64,000 nucleotides of DNA from Nephromyces sp. MM_2019. Taxonomy: Eukaryota; Apicomplexa; Aconoidasida; Nephromycida. This document shows, piece by piece, positions 11,001 through 24,500 of the stretch; positions within the stretch are counted from its first letter, which is position 1; every line of letters begins with the position of its first letter. The translations under genes and the position numbers were made by a program. A model generated the notes under the pieces. That model saw nothing but the letters and a program-made list of their open reading frames with translations. It was not told where the DNA came from and searched no databases. Location of the stretch: the NCBI GenBank assembly GCA_015657535.1, contig JADHZB010000135.1, positions 1-64,000 on the forward strand, written 5' to 3'.

Positions 11001-13918
11001 CACAAGTACGCACACACAGGGGAACACACACAAGTGGGCACACACGCATACACACAGGGGAATACACACAAGTGCGCACACACGCACACACACCCTCTAA
11101 ATAAACACTGTAGATCTGCAAAAGTGCCGAAAAAGAACTCATCATTCCACAAGCTTACCTCTTGGTCTATTACTGTTACGGTCAGTCATCAGCACGGCAT
11201 CGACAACTCTGCCAAACTGTTCAAAATAGCTCCTAAATTCTTCTGAAGATGAATAAACAGAATGGAAGGAATGCATCAGAAAAGGAGGATTTTGGGTAAG
11301 ATAAGGATTTGGAGGTTCCCACACACACACACACACATCGAGAACGCCCACCAACCACACTTTAAGATTGACACACAAGATTTACAACACACAAAGCACT
11401 AGCACCGATGGAAGCAAGTACATCCAATAGGGTCAAACTTTAGATCGCACCACACACACGGACGTATAAGCATTAAACAACAATGCGCACACACACCATG
11501 CACACAAGGCATACAGAAAAAGATACAAATCAAAGACAAACCCCTCACCACACCAAAAAAAAGGTGGTGGCATATAAGAAAGTCGAGAGATACTCAGTAA
11601 GCATGATATCCTGTATGGCATGTATTGATTCAACAACTTTCAACACATACACAAGGAGAAAAAAAAATATCTCAGTACAAACGCCTCCAGCAAAAATATC
11701 AAAGTCTAACATAATGACTAGGGCTAACGATAGAGAGTAGCTATCTCTGACAGTAAACACCTGACTCACACTATCAACAACCGCTAGCTTCACCTAGCAA
11801 TACACAAACGTAATACACACTATCAACAACCGCTAACTTCACCTAGCAATACACAACACACAAAACTCACAACGAAACACAATCTATCAACACTTACGCA
11901 ACCTCCTCTACACTATCGTTATAGCATAGTTAACCTGTAGTTACATCTGGTAGGCCCCCTACGAAGCATTTTTCTGTTTGGTAGGTGTTTGAAATATCTT
12001 GCTGATCCCGACTACTGTGGTTCATAGAGTCTCGGGGACAAGCCCTCTTACAGTCTACCTACTCAACACACAGTAGATACGTATAAGAGAGAAGTTTGTC
12101 TTTATAAGATTAAGTTAGCAATCAGTACGTTAAATCTGCGCTGCATAGTAGTAATATCGTCTGTGTGTTAGAATTCCATAAATTTCGCAGTAGTGTGTGT
12201 TGGCTGGTACTTTGAAGATACTTCCAGCACAGATTTCCCCCTTTTAAAAGTAGAATTATCTTTTTACCAATAAAAATTCCATTACAATATATAGGATTTT
12301 GTGATCGTATACACTAGTGAAGTTCTTGCAGAAGGTAACTTATAAAGGATTACTGAAGATATAAAGCGAAGATTCAGAAAAAAAATAGCAGGAACAAAAG
12401 GGCGAAAAAGCTGAGGAAAAGCAGTGGAAATCATAGAAATACTTGAGCAAAGATCGGAGCTGGAGCATCAAATAATACCCAAAAGACCCCGCAAAAACAA
12501 CATATAATGGAGTTTCAATTAACACACAAACATATGGTATTAGAAGGGGAAAATATAGAATAAAATGGAGTTGTCTCACGCGTAAAATAATACCAAAAAA
12601 ACCCCAGTATACAGAGATTATCATGGTGTTTTGAAAGTAACACACACACATAATTGAAAGGCAAAATCCAGTACCGATTGGAAACAAAACATATTTCACA
12701 ACAAACTTGACTGAAACTGCCATCTCGAATTACTTAGAGAAGGCAGCCAATCAATAGTCTCAAACTGCACTTTAGCATCACCACACACAATTTTGCAATA
12801 AAAGTGTAAAAAGCACGAAAAGAGCCACATTACCAAAGAGAGTGCAGAAAATGCACTGCATAGCTTCCTCACATTGGCGAAGTGCGTACAAGGGGAGAGT
12901 ACGCGTGTGTGGGGCGTGTGTGTGGGGTGTGTGTATGAGTACTGCGCGCGTGCTGCATGAGTGCTTACCGCGTGCGTGTGCGGGTTACTTCCTACCCGTT
13001 CATATATAATCACCATACGTAACAGACAAATTTGAAAAAAAACTACAAACCTCTCAAACATCAAGCACAAAACCAGGAAAACTACCTCTCAAAAATTTTT
13101 ATAATCATCGTAAATATAACACACATTAACACTTACATTCTTGCCATCCAAAACTTGCTTAGAGGCGAGGATAAGGTCAATAGCTTCTGCATTATCGAAA
13201 GTGACGAACCCAAATCCTCGAGAACGTCCACTTAGGGTGTCGATCATTACTACACTGTCTGTGATGTTACCAAACTGAGAAAAGTGTCGTCGCATAGACT
13301 CTGGAAGAACACACAGAAAATAGTAAAACCTCATGTTTAATCAAGCAAAATGAAATCGGGATATAAACTTTTATTTGCACAAAAAAAGTTCAATTTATTC
13401 TAGAAGATGAGAAAGATATTTTGTGCGCACAAAAAGCATCATTTTATGATGTAACCAGCATCTTTTATCGCTTTGAAAAATCAACACTCAATACAAGAAA
13501 TTCTTTTAAAATCCGCATTCTCTAGGAACAAAAACCGAGAAGCAATCTTAAGGACCCTCTAGCACACATTAGCAGTTACATAAAAATCAGAAAAAAGCTT
13601 CCCACAGGTCCTTGCAAAAGAGAGTAAATCAATATGAGAAAAGATGCATCTGAAGCTAAAAGATACAATTTTTCAAGTTAAAAAAGATTGAACTACTTTA
13701 CCAAATATTGCAGAAAACCATGGCGGTTTAACCCATGTACTAAAATTATACGTAAAGAACAGAAAGTATTAAACTTTTTATCTCAAACTGTATACGAATT
13801 CTCAGCAGAATCAAAGCGTAGTTTAAACAAGCATTAATTCAAGTATAAATTCACCTTTGTTAGTCTCCTGAGCGAGCCCCCCCACGAAAATTTTCCCATC
13901 TTCATAATAGTCCTTCAT
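8090..13918 (-). CDS. Musashi/DAZAP1/hnRNP-type RNA-binding protein, two RRM domains (9 exons)
   Basis: Predicted sequence-specific single-stranded RNA-binding protein, probably acting in mRNA processing or translational control. Exons, all in phase: 13918-13855, 13300-13137, 12058-11935, 11242-11159, 10441-10356, 9791-9689, 9298-9081, 8661-8532, 8160-8090; 347 residues ending SLPY-TAG. RRM1 has RNP2 KIFVGGL (9-15) and RNP1 RGFGFVTF (49-56) and ends in VDCKRACPRD, the usual VEVKRAxPR strand. RRM2 has RNP2 KCFVGGL (106-112) and RNP1 RGFGFVTF (145-152) followed by VEVKKATPKEFM. The C-terminal 140 residues are Gly/Tyr/Asn/Arg-rich low complexity, typical of hnRNP A/B, DAZAP1 and musashi proteins. 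The initiator ATG sits four bases after an AG and opens MKDYYEDGKIFVGG, a normal distance from RNP2. The last splice (donor GTATGG) is supported by the compositional match of YPPHGPQRGSRAAAYG to the preceding tail. The symbol is left blank because paralogues cannot be told apart. Confidence 0.88.
10132..10206. repeat. CA/TG microsatellite in RRM-gene intron
   Basis: Imperfect (CA)n on the plus strand lying in the intron between the exons 10441-10356 and 9791-9689. In the pre-mRNA it is a UG-rich tract. Confidence 0.8.
10995..11095. repeat. Higher-order CA repeat in RRM-gene intron
   Basis: Three imperfect units of roughly 30-40 bp built from CACACAAGT, GCACACAC and CAGGGGAA blocks. It lies in the intron just downstream, on the minus strand, of exon 11242-11159, starting about 65 bases past its donor. 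Confidence 0.7.
11769..11866. repeat. Tandem duplication, period 49 bp
   Basis: TATCAACAACCGCTAGCTTC at 11772 recurs at 11821 with one change (CTAACTTC), each followed by ACCTAGCAATACACAA. It lies in the RRM-gene intron just downstream (minus-strand sense) of exon 12058-11935. Confidence 0.85.
12890..12985. repeat. GT-rich tract
   Basis: Imperfect GT/GC-rich run (GTGTGTGGGGTGTGTGTATG and similar) on the plus strand. It lies in the intron between RRM-gene exons 13300-13137 and 12058-11935, with orientation opposite to the CA tracts in the other introns. Confidence 0.75.
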
Positions 13919-13924
13919 TCTCTG

Positions 13925-15600
13925 TTAGAACGGTGTAATAGAAACTGCAACAACATTCACTGTCAACAAGAGGCGGACAGTACCAAGCCCTGAAGTTAAT
14001 AAGGAAATTTCAAACAAATTATCACAATGGACCTGCGAAACTAATCTCCAAGCCAAATAATGATATTTCACTCATAAGCTCTCTCTCTTAGTCGATCAGT
14101 ATAACGTAGCACCTCGTGGGGCTGATTAATTCCCAAGATAAAACAAAAAAATCTTACTTTTGGTAGAAAGTATGCAGTCTTACACAAGACATGATAAAAA
14201 ATTAAATTCCTCGTATCTTCAAAAAAAAAGGTGACAAAAAAATATTTCGGAGCAACTTTTAAACATTGAAATCATGACAAAAACAATGATACATTCATAT
14301 CGATTTCATTCACGATATAGCCTCATTTTCAGCACCGCAAATAAACCAACTATCAGCGCAAAAGTGTATATATACACACACAAAAACACACCTTTGCAAT
14401 CGCATAGCAAAAAACCTACGGATACGCGAAAAACAAGGTAACGCGGGGATTCTGTGCTTCAGCGATGTAGTAATGCAATCAAATTCTAAATACGCCTTAA
14501 TGAACAAAACAGTTACCGCGTCCACCACCCCAAAGAGTCAAACCCATTATATAAGATTTTGCTCAACCGCAGGTACCTCCCTCAAAAAGAGGTGGTTACA
14601 CCAATATTAGCCAACAAATTACAACTTGACGCAGCTAAAGAAATGAGCAACATTACCCCGCCACAGCTCGAGCATCCTAATAAGCGCAACGAATTCTACA
14701 CTAATACATACACTGCACATGGCTACTGTGAAATCGCTACTCTTAGTCTTTAAGCGTGAACACCAATATCGAAGGTAAAACGAAAACGCCCGCACATTGA
14801 GAAGACAGATACCAACTCAAATTTTGCAACAACTAGAAAATGGCAACACAGCGACGAAGGCCTATGCAAAGCACAGGATGAAATCGAAGATGAGATATAT
14901 CCCAAAATATGTTTCCTCTAGGACAAGCAAAGCTCTCCCCCAACCTCTAAGCCACTAACATTAAAAGATACAGAATTTCACAAAATGAATGAAAAGTACA
15001 AATTACCACACCTAAACCGCAAAACAAACAAAACCCAAATGCAAAACATTCCCTCAATAAATGCTTGTACAAGTACAGTCATGAGCAAGCAAGCACCAGA
15101 ACTTTCCAGTACCACAAGTAACATGGAGTGACGTGCATCCAACCGCCGTCAAAACATAGAAAAGTGGAATTCCCAGTATACTTACGCTTCTTTATATACA
15201 AAGTAGGGTATCTTTGAGACGTTATCCGTCGGAAGAATACGTAAGATGTTGATATATTAACGGCCGGTCCACTCGGCAAGGTAGATAATTGAAAGCTCTA
15301 AGAAAAACAGCACAGTAATTCAATAGCATGTAGCACAGACCAGGTGAATTGGAGGGGATGACGAGGAGGCGACCACACAAGAGTAATGGGTAGGCATATA
15401 AAGCTCTCGGAGGCTTAATATCTCTACAGGTTCGCGGGAGGTTACAGGGGCAGCAGTAAGTAAGCAATGTCCGTTCAACCCTTCCCTCCTCCTCCTCCTC
15501 CTCCACCTGGGGGGGGGACACTTAAGTCGAGCTACGACAAGTTTTTTGATAGTGTGCGCGTAAAGCACACAAGTTGAGGCTGAAACGATTGCACAGGTCT
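13925..15600. other. Upstream region of the RRM gene, no coding exon resolved
   Basis: Probable 5' untranslated and promoter DNA of the minus-strand RNA-binding gene. A CTCC-repeat tract (15485-15505) is followed by a run of G's (15509-15517). Open frames of 60-100 codons over 15.1-15.6 kb overlap each other on one strand and show no family signal. Confidence 0.35.
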
Positions 15601-18600
15601 AATGAGTTTTGCGACGGACTGACGCTGCGACGCAGCGCCCGGTCGCTTGAATGGGAGGACTTTTGGGCGGCATAGCGAAAACTACATTAGTTTGGTGGTT
15701 GCGCGGATATCGGGAGCCAGCCACACAAAACTAAAATTCTTTGCTCCCCATATTAAGAGTATAAGACAAGCAAAAGAAAAGTGGCACATTAGCTCAATTA
15801 GCAGAAATTGGTGAGAAATTATAAAGTGCCAATGAAATGCTCCTGCGCTATGAGGCATGTGAAACGTATATGCGCTATATCTTTGCTACTCACTGTGATC
15901 CGCTGATAGACAAATTAAATTCGTGCTGCTTTATGTCTAACCCACGTTTACTAATTTTCAAAGCGGATGCACAAGTAACCATCATACATACACATCTAAA
16001 GTTTGAAAACAGGTAGGCAGCATACTAAACTTAGTATAGCGAAGGGGCTTTGCGAGCTTGTTGAAGCACAAAAGTGAGGTAGCGTATCGACCGTATGATA
16101 ATTAGGTTTCTGCCAGGAATTCATGGAAAATTTGTTTTACTTGTGTAGTTCTCGTATTGATTTATGAGAAATATCATGTGTCTGGTAGTTCGATGATAGA
16201 AATCTTCTTCCAACAATCGGAAAAGTTACACAAGCTTTATTTTTGTTCGATAATTCATGAGCGGCTGCTGTGCACTGAGTTGTGCTAATCCTCAGCTGAT
16301 ACGCCATAAACATCACCTGCCTCCGAATCTGCCGTGAAGTACGCTCGTCTCTAATTTTATTTCACACTTTAGAATCTACATTACACCGAGTACCATAATC
16401 ATGCAGACGCCGTATTTCATCTCACCGTTTCAACATGATGCAAGATTGTTTGATGACTGTCTTGTAATGCAAAGTCTCTCAAGCTGCGTGTTACGCATGG
16501 CTGTTATGCTAAAATTAGGTTTTCAGTCGTATAAAACACCTCCACTCGTTTGGCTTTGAATTGAATACAGCCCTACACCGTCTTGTGAATGACCTCAAAC
16601 ATTTTGACCTTTATCTCGTAAAGCTACTGAAATAGTATGATGGCAGTAATAAAATTATATTCTGTGCGCTACATCCACTTTCTTCCATGCCTACTTGCTT
16701 TAACTCGCTGTTCGATATTCGTAGGCAACACAGGCTCAGGTTAATCGAGCTCTAGGAAATTTCCAAGCCATAGGGGTATGGTAAAGTGCTGCTTCCTGAA
16801 CTTGAAATGACGTTGCTAATCTTCCAGAAAGGAGCAGCCAGCATATCATTCTGCCACTGTGTTCTAGCAAACTTAAGAGGCATTCAGCATTTTCTCTTTA
16901 ATTTAGTTTAAAGTGTCTAGTCGAGCACACCAGACAAAATAGGGATGCTGTCGCCATCGCTCTGCCTGTAAGCTAAGAGATAAATCCTGTTATTTAAACC
17001 GTTTTGTAATGCTTCTACGGTAGATTTTAGGAAATTCAAGTGTACTGTTTTTGTCACGACATACTTTTTTCACAGTCACGCGGTGTGAAATCTGCGTATA
17101 AATTTTACACTCTTCTCTGTAGAGAAGGTTTGAACGAATGGCCTTACTAGAGAGTTGCAATGTGCAAGAGAGTAACTGGGTAATTTACATAAGGCTGGTC
17201 TCCTTTTACTCTGCTTTCATTTAGTTCACAGTTAGTTGGATTGTGTATGGGTGAATCAAAAGCATTATTTCGCCCTCCTTTGGAATAACACGCCGCTGAA
17301 AACTTTTTTCTCTTACTTCGGTGCGATTTTGTTGTGACTTTTAAGGCTTATAGTACGCGCCAAAGTCAAACTTTCGAGGAATAGTAAACATTGTTCTATT
17401 TAAAGGGCATCGTTAACTTTTCAAGGAGTAGTCAGCAAGTATCTTTACCCCCCTTGGAAGCTTCAAAAGTGCTAGCCAGCCATGACTGTCCATCTAAACA
17501 TTGTTAAACGCATCCGTGTATTGCACTATTTCAACTTGCTACTATTTATTGCATTCAGGCTTTACGTCACCTATATGATGCTAAGTTAGAGGAGTTACTA
17601 CTACAGTGAAAAAAGTTATAAATTATTCAATCCGTCGGTTTCCATATTCTCCCATGCACCAAAAGGTGTTCGGGGTGCTTCACAAGTAAAGATGCCTTTT
17701 TAGACTGAATGGTAAACGTGAATAGTCCGTTAAACCATGGTAGCAAGTGTATTAGTAATTTTTTTAGGACCAGCTCGAAAATCTTTGGTGCTCATTTTTT
17801 TAGTTTATAGGATAATGTGGTAATGATTCATCAGTACATCATGCTGGCAAAGGCTTGTAATACAGAACATACTGGCAGAGAAGTACTGGATTAGATATGT
17901 TCACGATACATCTTATAAATACCGTGTAATCTAATTTTTTTGGTACATGCGTTGCTGCAGAATTTATACAACCTGCAAAGGTTTTTTCGAGCAATGCATC
18001 CTAGCTAGGCATTTGTTCTGCATGGTTAGCACCAGTCTGGCGCCCGCACAAACAGATAATATACATTTAGTATGGGCAAGATTGGAAATATGTAGTTTTC
18101 ATACCAGCCCTCGCATCGGAAGGGCGACAACCTTTTACAAGCAAGCAAAACGACAGATAGTTTCAGTTAAATCATGCATAAAGAAGGTTGGTAATGTTAC
18201 CACTCTATGTCAGTGTAGAGAGAGAAATAAACGAGTGAAATAGGGCTGCAGGTTACATCGGTAGCTTCATCGCTGCCTCATGCTTACTGTGTTACCAATT
18301 TTGAGTTACGAAAGATATACAAGTGCACGCGAAGTACCTGCATTCGGTGTCGGAAGGTAGGACTAAATTGAAATAGATCGGAAACTCGCCATTGCTCACT
18401 TTGCAAATGGCCACGGAAAAAAAGTTGCCCCTGCAGCACTAGATGATTCAGAAACTAGTAGTCCAAAATGTATTGAAGGTAATACAAAATACGCTATGGA
18501 GTATGACTGTCTGCGCACTAATGACATAACTATCACTTATAAGCTGTCAAGTTTTACGATCTCCGTGATATCAGTTCCCAAGGTTATTCTCCCAAGAATG

Positions 18601-19400
18601 CATATTCGAGCCAATGCCTAAAAAATTGTCATTTCATAGAATAAGCAGCCACTATTTGGTATGTTGATACATGTGGCCACTAAATGCTAAATACAAGGGA
18701 AAATTTTTTATGTAAACATGCACGTATTTTGCGAATGCTAGATGTACCCGTATTCACTCTCGGCAAGCAGAAATATCCGACCATATATATAGCAATACAA
18801 AAAACTTGACTTCTCACTGTCGATATGAAGCATTCACCAGCTGGTAAAATTCATGAATATTTTCGTAAATTGAAACTTTCTTGAAGTTGCTTAAAGCTGC
18901 ACAAGCTTATGCTGAAAAGTTTGCTGCAGGGTTTCATTGCAATTCTCTGTATAGAGCACCAACCCTAAGATAAAGATACACGGAACGAAAAATACAGAGG
19001 CGTAATTTGCATGACATTGCGGCCTTTCGATACCATTGACTATACCGCAAAGTACAACCTAAAGATAAGCTACCGGAGAACACGATGTTAAGACCAGATG
19101 AATTGCTTCCGGTGAATAGAGCAGAAAATTTTTATCTCAAGTTTTCAGCGAAGTACTTGCTAGTTTTTAATTACTGTTTGCTGCTTTTACGCATATCTTT
19201 CATGATGCATATAGAAATTTTATTTTTCATTCTTACTAAATGTATTGTAGCTTTTCCACAATAAAACTACAAGGTACGGAATCAAATCTTCAAACAACTA
19301 AATTCTTTTAGTAATAGCTGCACTATGGGCTTCAGCTTATGTTTATTTTATTTTCTTGTTACCTGCTCACTTGCGCTACTCCTATAATAAGTCGTGTCTA
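15600..19400. other. Gene-poor stretch
   Basis: No convincing exon, RNA gene or repeat array found in 3.8 kb. It probably contains the promoter and missing 5' exon(s) of the plus-strand EF-hand gene. One candidate first exon is 18443-18478, which opens with an ATG, encodes 12 residues (MIQKLVVQNVLK) and ends at a GTAATA donor in the required phase. The open frame at 17947-18243 looks like chance. Confidence 0.35.
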
Positions 19401-19413
19401 CCTATTTTTTCAG

Positions 19414-21527
19414 TCGACTAAGGAAGAAGATTCCTCTCTCAGCACTAGCGAGATATCTGCAGTGTTCAATGATTTTTCAGTAAGTTTACTAAGTGCATCC
19501 CAGGAATAGAGGGGGAGCTATCTTACTCAACTCATTATATGGGAGAGGGTCATGCTTGCTGGATTACATCAAAATAACTTAGACAAGCACATTTGGAAAT
19601 CAAAGAGCATGTGCACTGGAAGTGCACAACCTGCTTTGGAAAGTATTGTTGCATCAAAGCAGAAATCATATACATCGCGTATTTAAAGAGTCTGCACGAA
19701 ACTGCAAGTAATTTTTTGGATAAAATACTTAGAAGCTATTAGCGATACCTTTTTTAGGGTGGGTCAACCGTTATAGACACATCTAAGGCTATTGAACTGG
19801 CCCAAGAACTGGTAAGATTACGCCCCTGTTAAAGTTGTTCTCGTTTGTTGCTAGATTCTCTCAACAAATTTATTGGGGAACAGTCGTTACGAGAGGAAAA
19901 AAAGTAATGGGGAGTCTATACAATTATGGAGATTCTTTAAGCAATAAAAATTGTGATGTTTCTATCGCATCATATGGAAAAAGGCTTGAAAAAAGCTGCT
20001 GTGCAAACAATAAAATCGCTGCTATCATGACTAATAAAATTAAACCGGAAGTATTCTAATAGAAACTTATTAATCCACAAGCTGATACACTGGCCGGTAT
20101 CCTCTTTAAGTTGCCATTAAGCTAAAGCGGGATTCACGATGTTTTACATGATTATTTTGTTTGTTGTATCTTTAAGAAAACTTCCCTTAGTTTACGATAT
20201 TGGGCTGATTCACTAGTGCTATCGTATCATTATAGACACTTAGTGAAGAATTTCATTATCAAAAATAGTTTACCCGGGCACTTCTTGGCAGATAACATAA
20301 TGCTTAAAGATTAAACAATTTGTATTCTATTTTGTGGCTTACACAGACTTTAGAGATTATTAAATACCAAATTGAACACATGGTGTAGAAATTAGTACAT
20401 TGGGCATTGAGCGTAAAAAAAAACTGCTGGAAATCTAGTAATATACCGAAGATAAATCGACAGTTTAAACCCTATATGATGCTGCAATATAATTCTCTTT
20501 TGATGGGGAATATTACCACCCCCCCTTATTTTATATACCCAACTAGATTAATTTCTATTAATTTGCTGTGCTTCATCGATGGCTTCATGTTTTTTTAAGA
20601 CGTATATCTGCAGAAAATTCAGCATATACGCATGAATTCTTTATATCACTTCGCTCATGAAAATTTGTTCAGAATTTAGCCCCGTCTATGAAAGAAGGTG
20701 CTGAGCTTTCAAAACGTATCGGAGATCAGTGTGATCTAACAGGATTTCAAAGTTTTTGCGAATCTGTGAAGCATCCAGAAGATACAATGGAGAATCTAAA
20801 TCAGCTTTTCCAGTACTATGACTCACAGGTATACGTAGGGAGGCGCATTATAAGCTTAAATTTCATAAAGAATAAGCAAGGAAGACATTCTGTAATATCA
20901 ATTGCTTATTTATTGCTAGTTTTGGTCCTCATATTGGCTCCGTAATGGCTTTTGATTTTATGCTTGATGGAAGATAGTCGACGCAACGTTTATGGACTAA
21001 ACTCACTCAAAAATATTACAATGCAGATGACTTACTAATAATTGCTCATGTTTAACACCATCACAATATTTTTAGCTATGTAACTACTTGGCTCAATTTT
21101 GAATATCTGAAGAATCTATTGCATGCTTCAGGGAACTGGCACCGTATCTAGGCAAGTATTCACGAAGATATTCCAAACCTTTGGGGAACCATTAAATGAC
21201 GATGAGATGAAAAAGCTACTGGAGTAAGACTTCTGCCACATATTATAAATTTACCTTTTGTCATTCAGCGTAAAAATTGGCTTTTGGTTTTCTTAACTTC
21301 ATAGCTTTCCACTTATATATAAGAAACACAAACCACTTTAACTAACATCTTTAACCTTTCGCACACTTGGATCCATTCCTTCCATCTGTTTATCTCTTAC
21401 TAGCTCATTGAAATTTATTTTCTTCTAAGCTTGAAGTAAGATCATAGTTACTCTTACAAATTTTATTTTCAGGGAAATATGCGATAACCAAGATCCGATT
21501 GACTACAACAAAGTCTGCAAGAAGTGA
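19414..21527 (+). CDS. EF-hand protein, myosin light chain (MLC1/MTIP)-like; 5' end missing
   Basis: Predicted light chain of the calmodulin superfamily; in apicomplexans such proteins bind the tail or neck of class XIV myosin at the inner membrane complex. Exons in phase: 19414-19479 (acceptor TTTTTTCAG, donor GTAAGT), 19758-19811, 20673-20828, 21132-21223, 21473-21527, giving about 140 residues without the N terminus. EF-hand-like repeats are visible as FNDFSGGSTVIDTSKAIEL, then LFQYYDSQGTGTVSRQVF followed by FQTFGEPLNDDEMKKLL, and a degenerate last hand around DPIDYNKVCKK-TGA. The loops lack the Glu at position 12, so they probably do not bind calcium, as in several motor light chains. The first exon has no ATG and starts in phase 0, so at least one upstream exon is missing. 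A generic calmodulin-like or centrin-like protein is the alternative. A GTGAGT motif overlaps the stop, so a further exon is possible. Confidence 0.65.
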
Positions 21528-21539
21528 GTTTATTGGGAA

Positions 21540-24500
21540 ATTTGATGTAGTGCAAAAGAGAACTGAGAATTAGATTTCCTTTATTTATGGAATAGAAATA
21601 CTTTTTTGAGTTCACCACAGCGTGATTATACGGGGCTTACCTTGCTTCATGGCATGAAGGAAAAGCTTTACTTTAATACTTGAAGAAATTAAAAGTAGAC
21701 ATCTGTGCTACACGCAGATAATATGGTTTTTTTCCAGATAATCGACTAATTTTTGCATTTTTTAGCATAAATGAGGCACCGAAGTACAACGCATTCCTTT
21801 CGAGGGATGAGATGAAAACTTGTCATTTGTTTAGGTGCTTTATTTAGTTTACCCTCGATATAAGTCAACAAACGAAACAAATTTCCACTCCCTTGAAAAT
21901 TTCAGGTTATTAAAGGATTAAAAAACTTCTGCTGCCCCTAAAGCTAAGCTAATTAAGATATAAAAAGAGCTTAGCAGGCTGACCTACTTACACACAACTC
22001 TCGGGTTATAAAAGAGTTTCTCCGCAGTTTAATAGATCGATTGGTTGATTGAAAATACTCATGAAAAGTCACTGCGTGGTTTTATTTCGTTTTCTTGAGC
22101 AACCATGGTAGCACACTCTTGGGGTATAAAAATGATTTTTAAAGTGGCTTGATGCAGAGAGAATAGCGATAGTGCAATTCATACTATCACTTGAACGACG
22201 CTGAATGCACGTTTTCTTCGTTAAACAACCATAAGTTTAGAGCCTTTAAGGCGTTCAACTTCGAGCCTTTATGAATAATGCTGCTTGTGGCTTGGTTTCA
22301 GGGCTGAGCGCGCCGCTGATGAGTACTTTCACAAGTTTTGAATGTTATTCAGTGTCTTGAACATATGTAATATATCTTGTTTATTCAAAAAGGTCAAGAG
22401 CAAGCTTAAGTAGAGGAAACTGGAAAAGAAAAATTTAACGCGGGTAGTCAACTTTTTGCTTGAAAAATGATAGAAAAATCTGTTATTTACAGAAAAATGG
22501 CTGATAAAGTCGCTGATCAGCGTTTGACTCGAAACATTTCGTGGATATGTTCCTATGCTATATATACCTCGTGTACCTCCCCACAATAGGGTCAGAGCTG
22601 CTTGCTTGTTTACCCGATGCTTTGTGCCACTTGTGAAATAAAGTAAATTCAGTTTTATTTTTCGCCAGAGCCGCGCTGTTTCTATAGCAGCGCAGTGGGG
22701 AGCTGGAAACGCTTTTCTTCATCAATTTTTAGTCCACGATGTTAACCTTTGGACATGCCGGCATCTACATGCTTGATGTACATTGATCTACTCGCACAAT
22801 TGTATTGTGAGCGAGTAGAATGGAAATGAATTTGCGTTTCTGCCTTACAACAACGGTCCAGTCTTCTTGGTGAGGAATCCTTTATCCTGTTTGCGATATT
22901 TTGATACTAAGCAACAGCTACCGACGCATGTTTTTGCGCAATCATTTGGAGGAATTGATGAGTTCCATAGCACACTAAAAGAATACAAGACACTAGCGTA
23001 CATTAAGCCGTATTGCTATGGAGATTTTTAAGGTGGGAGCCGGCAGTTTTTTTCTCTAAGCTCATGAAACAGCCAAAGGAGGCTAAAGATGATCGCTTGC
23101 TTCATCAAATTTTGGCTTTCCTGGTGGTACGCTAGCTATATGTGGAGATGCTCTAATTTAAGCCACTTTATGAAGGCATATTGAGATTTCAAAGTGTTTA
23201 ATTGCATGCTCACCCAAAAACGAAGTGTTCTAACTTATATCCGTAGGCGGAAGTATCTAGACAAGCCCAGAGTGATAGTTTGTCATACAGGACAAGCTCT
23301 ACAGAGCGAAGTTTGAGGCATACGCATTTCTGTGATGCCCACAACTTACCTGGTATATCAAGTCAGCTCATACAAAGAATGCGATAATTTTTGGAGAGCG
23401 AAGAGATAAGCTATTTATGTAAACATGTGGCATAAAAAAGATGTGACCACTTGCTACTTTCGAGCCCTACTGAGGAGACATCAGTCACACAAGGAAGTAC
23501 ATGCATACACAACATTAACGCGCTGAGCTGCCTGGAATCAATTAGCGAGGGGCTGATATTAAAAGTAAGAAAATTCCGCCTCCCTAAAAAACAGGCAAAC
23601 GGTCATTCAGGTATTCCGGCAAGCTCCGTACTTTCAGGCTTATGATTCACAAGCCTATTTTGGTATAACATGCTGGTATCTCGTATTACACCTTAATTTA
23701 ATGCGGACCACCGAAGCCTAGCACATTGCATTGCTATCATTGACACTAGCAAAGTACTTGGAAATGTTTCTCTCCTTCCCAGAGGTTCCAAGGTAGTGTA
23801 AATTTGTCAATGACCCAGCTTTGCGGGAGATCTCACTTGTTACTAATGACGCTAAGCTCATCGCCATTACCTTGGATAAGCGTACAGCGAAAGCATCAGG
23901 TCTAGCCGCGCTAAGCAAAGTTTTAGTTTTAACCTCTGATCAACTTCCTGGTATCAACGCACCTCGCCTACCCTTGCGCTGTAGCAAAGACTGTGCGTAA
24001 TATATAGCATTGGATATCAGCAGAGAAAAAAAATAGAAGATTGGGAAACGCTGCTAAATTGGAACTGCGTATTCCAGGAATATAGGCAGAGTAGACACTG
24101 CGGAACCTGGATGCATGTTTTTACTGCGCCGTCTTCTATTTTTGATAGTAGTTCGTTCGAGCATGATGAGGCGCAAACTTTTTTGCAGTTTAGGCAAAAT
24201 TGACGCATGAAGTGTAAAACATAATTTTTATTTCTTTTTGTTTTCATGGGCAAGTAGTGTGGCAGGTACACCTTGAAGTGGCATTTACTTCAAAGGGTGG
24301 AATACACCCGGATGAACCACTTACAATCGCTACGGTGACAATTGCAGGCGAAGGTTGTGCAAAAGTGCCTTTTTCCGAATAAATTGCAACCTATACCTGC
24401 TTGCAAAACGAAATTTTTGTACCCAGGAGTATGCGAAGATGCTAATCAGGGTGCTCATTGATTTAGGATTTCTATGTGATACGCATCTCCGTTGAATGCG

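Noticed and set aside
11142..11378. KVWLVGVLD in the minus strand as an RNP2 motif of RRM2
   Set aside because: The true RNP2 (KCFVGGL) was found in exon 12058-11935 with correct phase and splice sites; this string lies in the intron upstream of 11242.
12696..13070. 124-codon minus-strand frame between RRM exons
   Set aside because: It derives from the GT-rich tract; exons 13300-13137 and 12058-11935 join directly in phase and complete RRM1 without it.
20407..20598. 63-codon plus-strand open frame
   Set aside because: Lies inside the intron 19812-20672 of the EF-hand gene and shows no family features.
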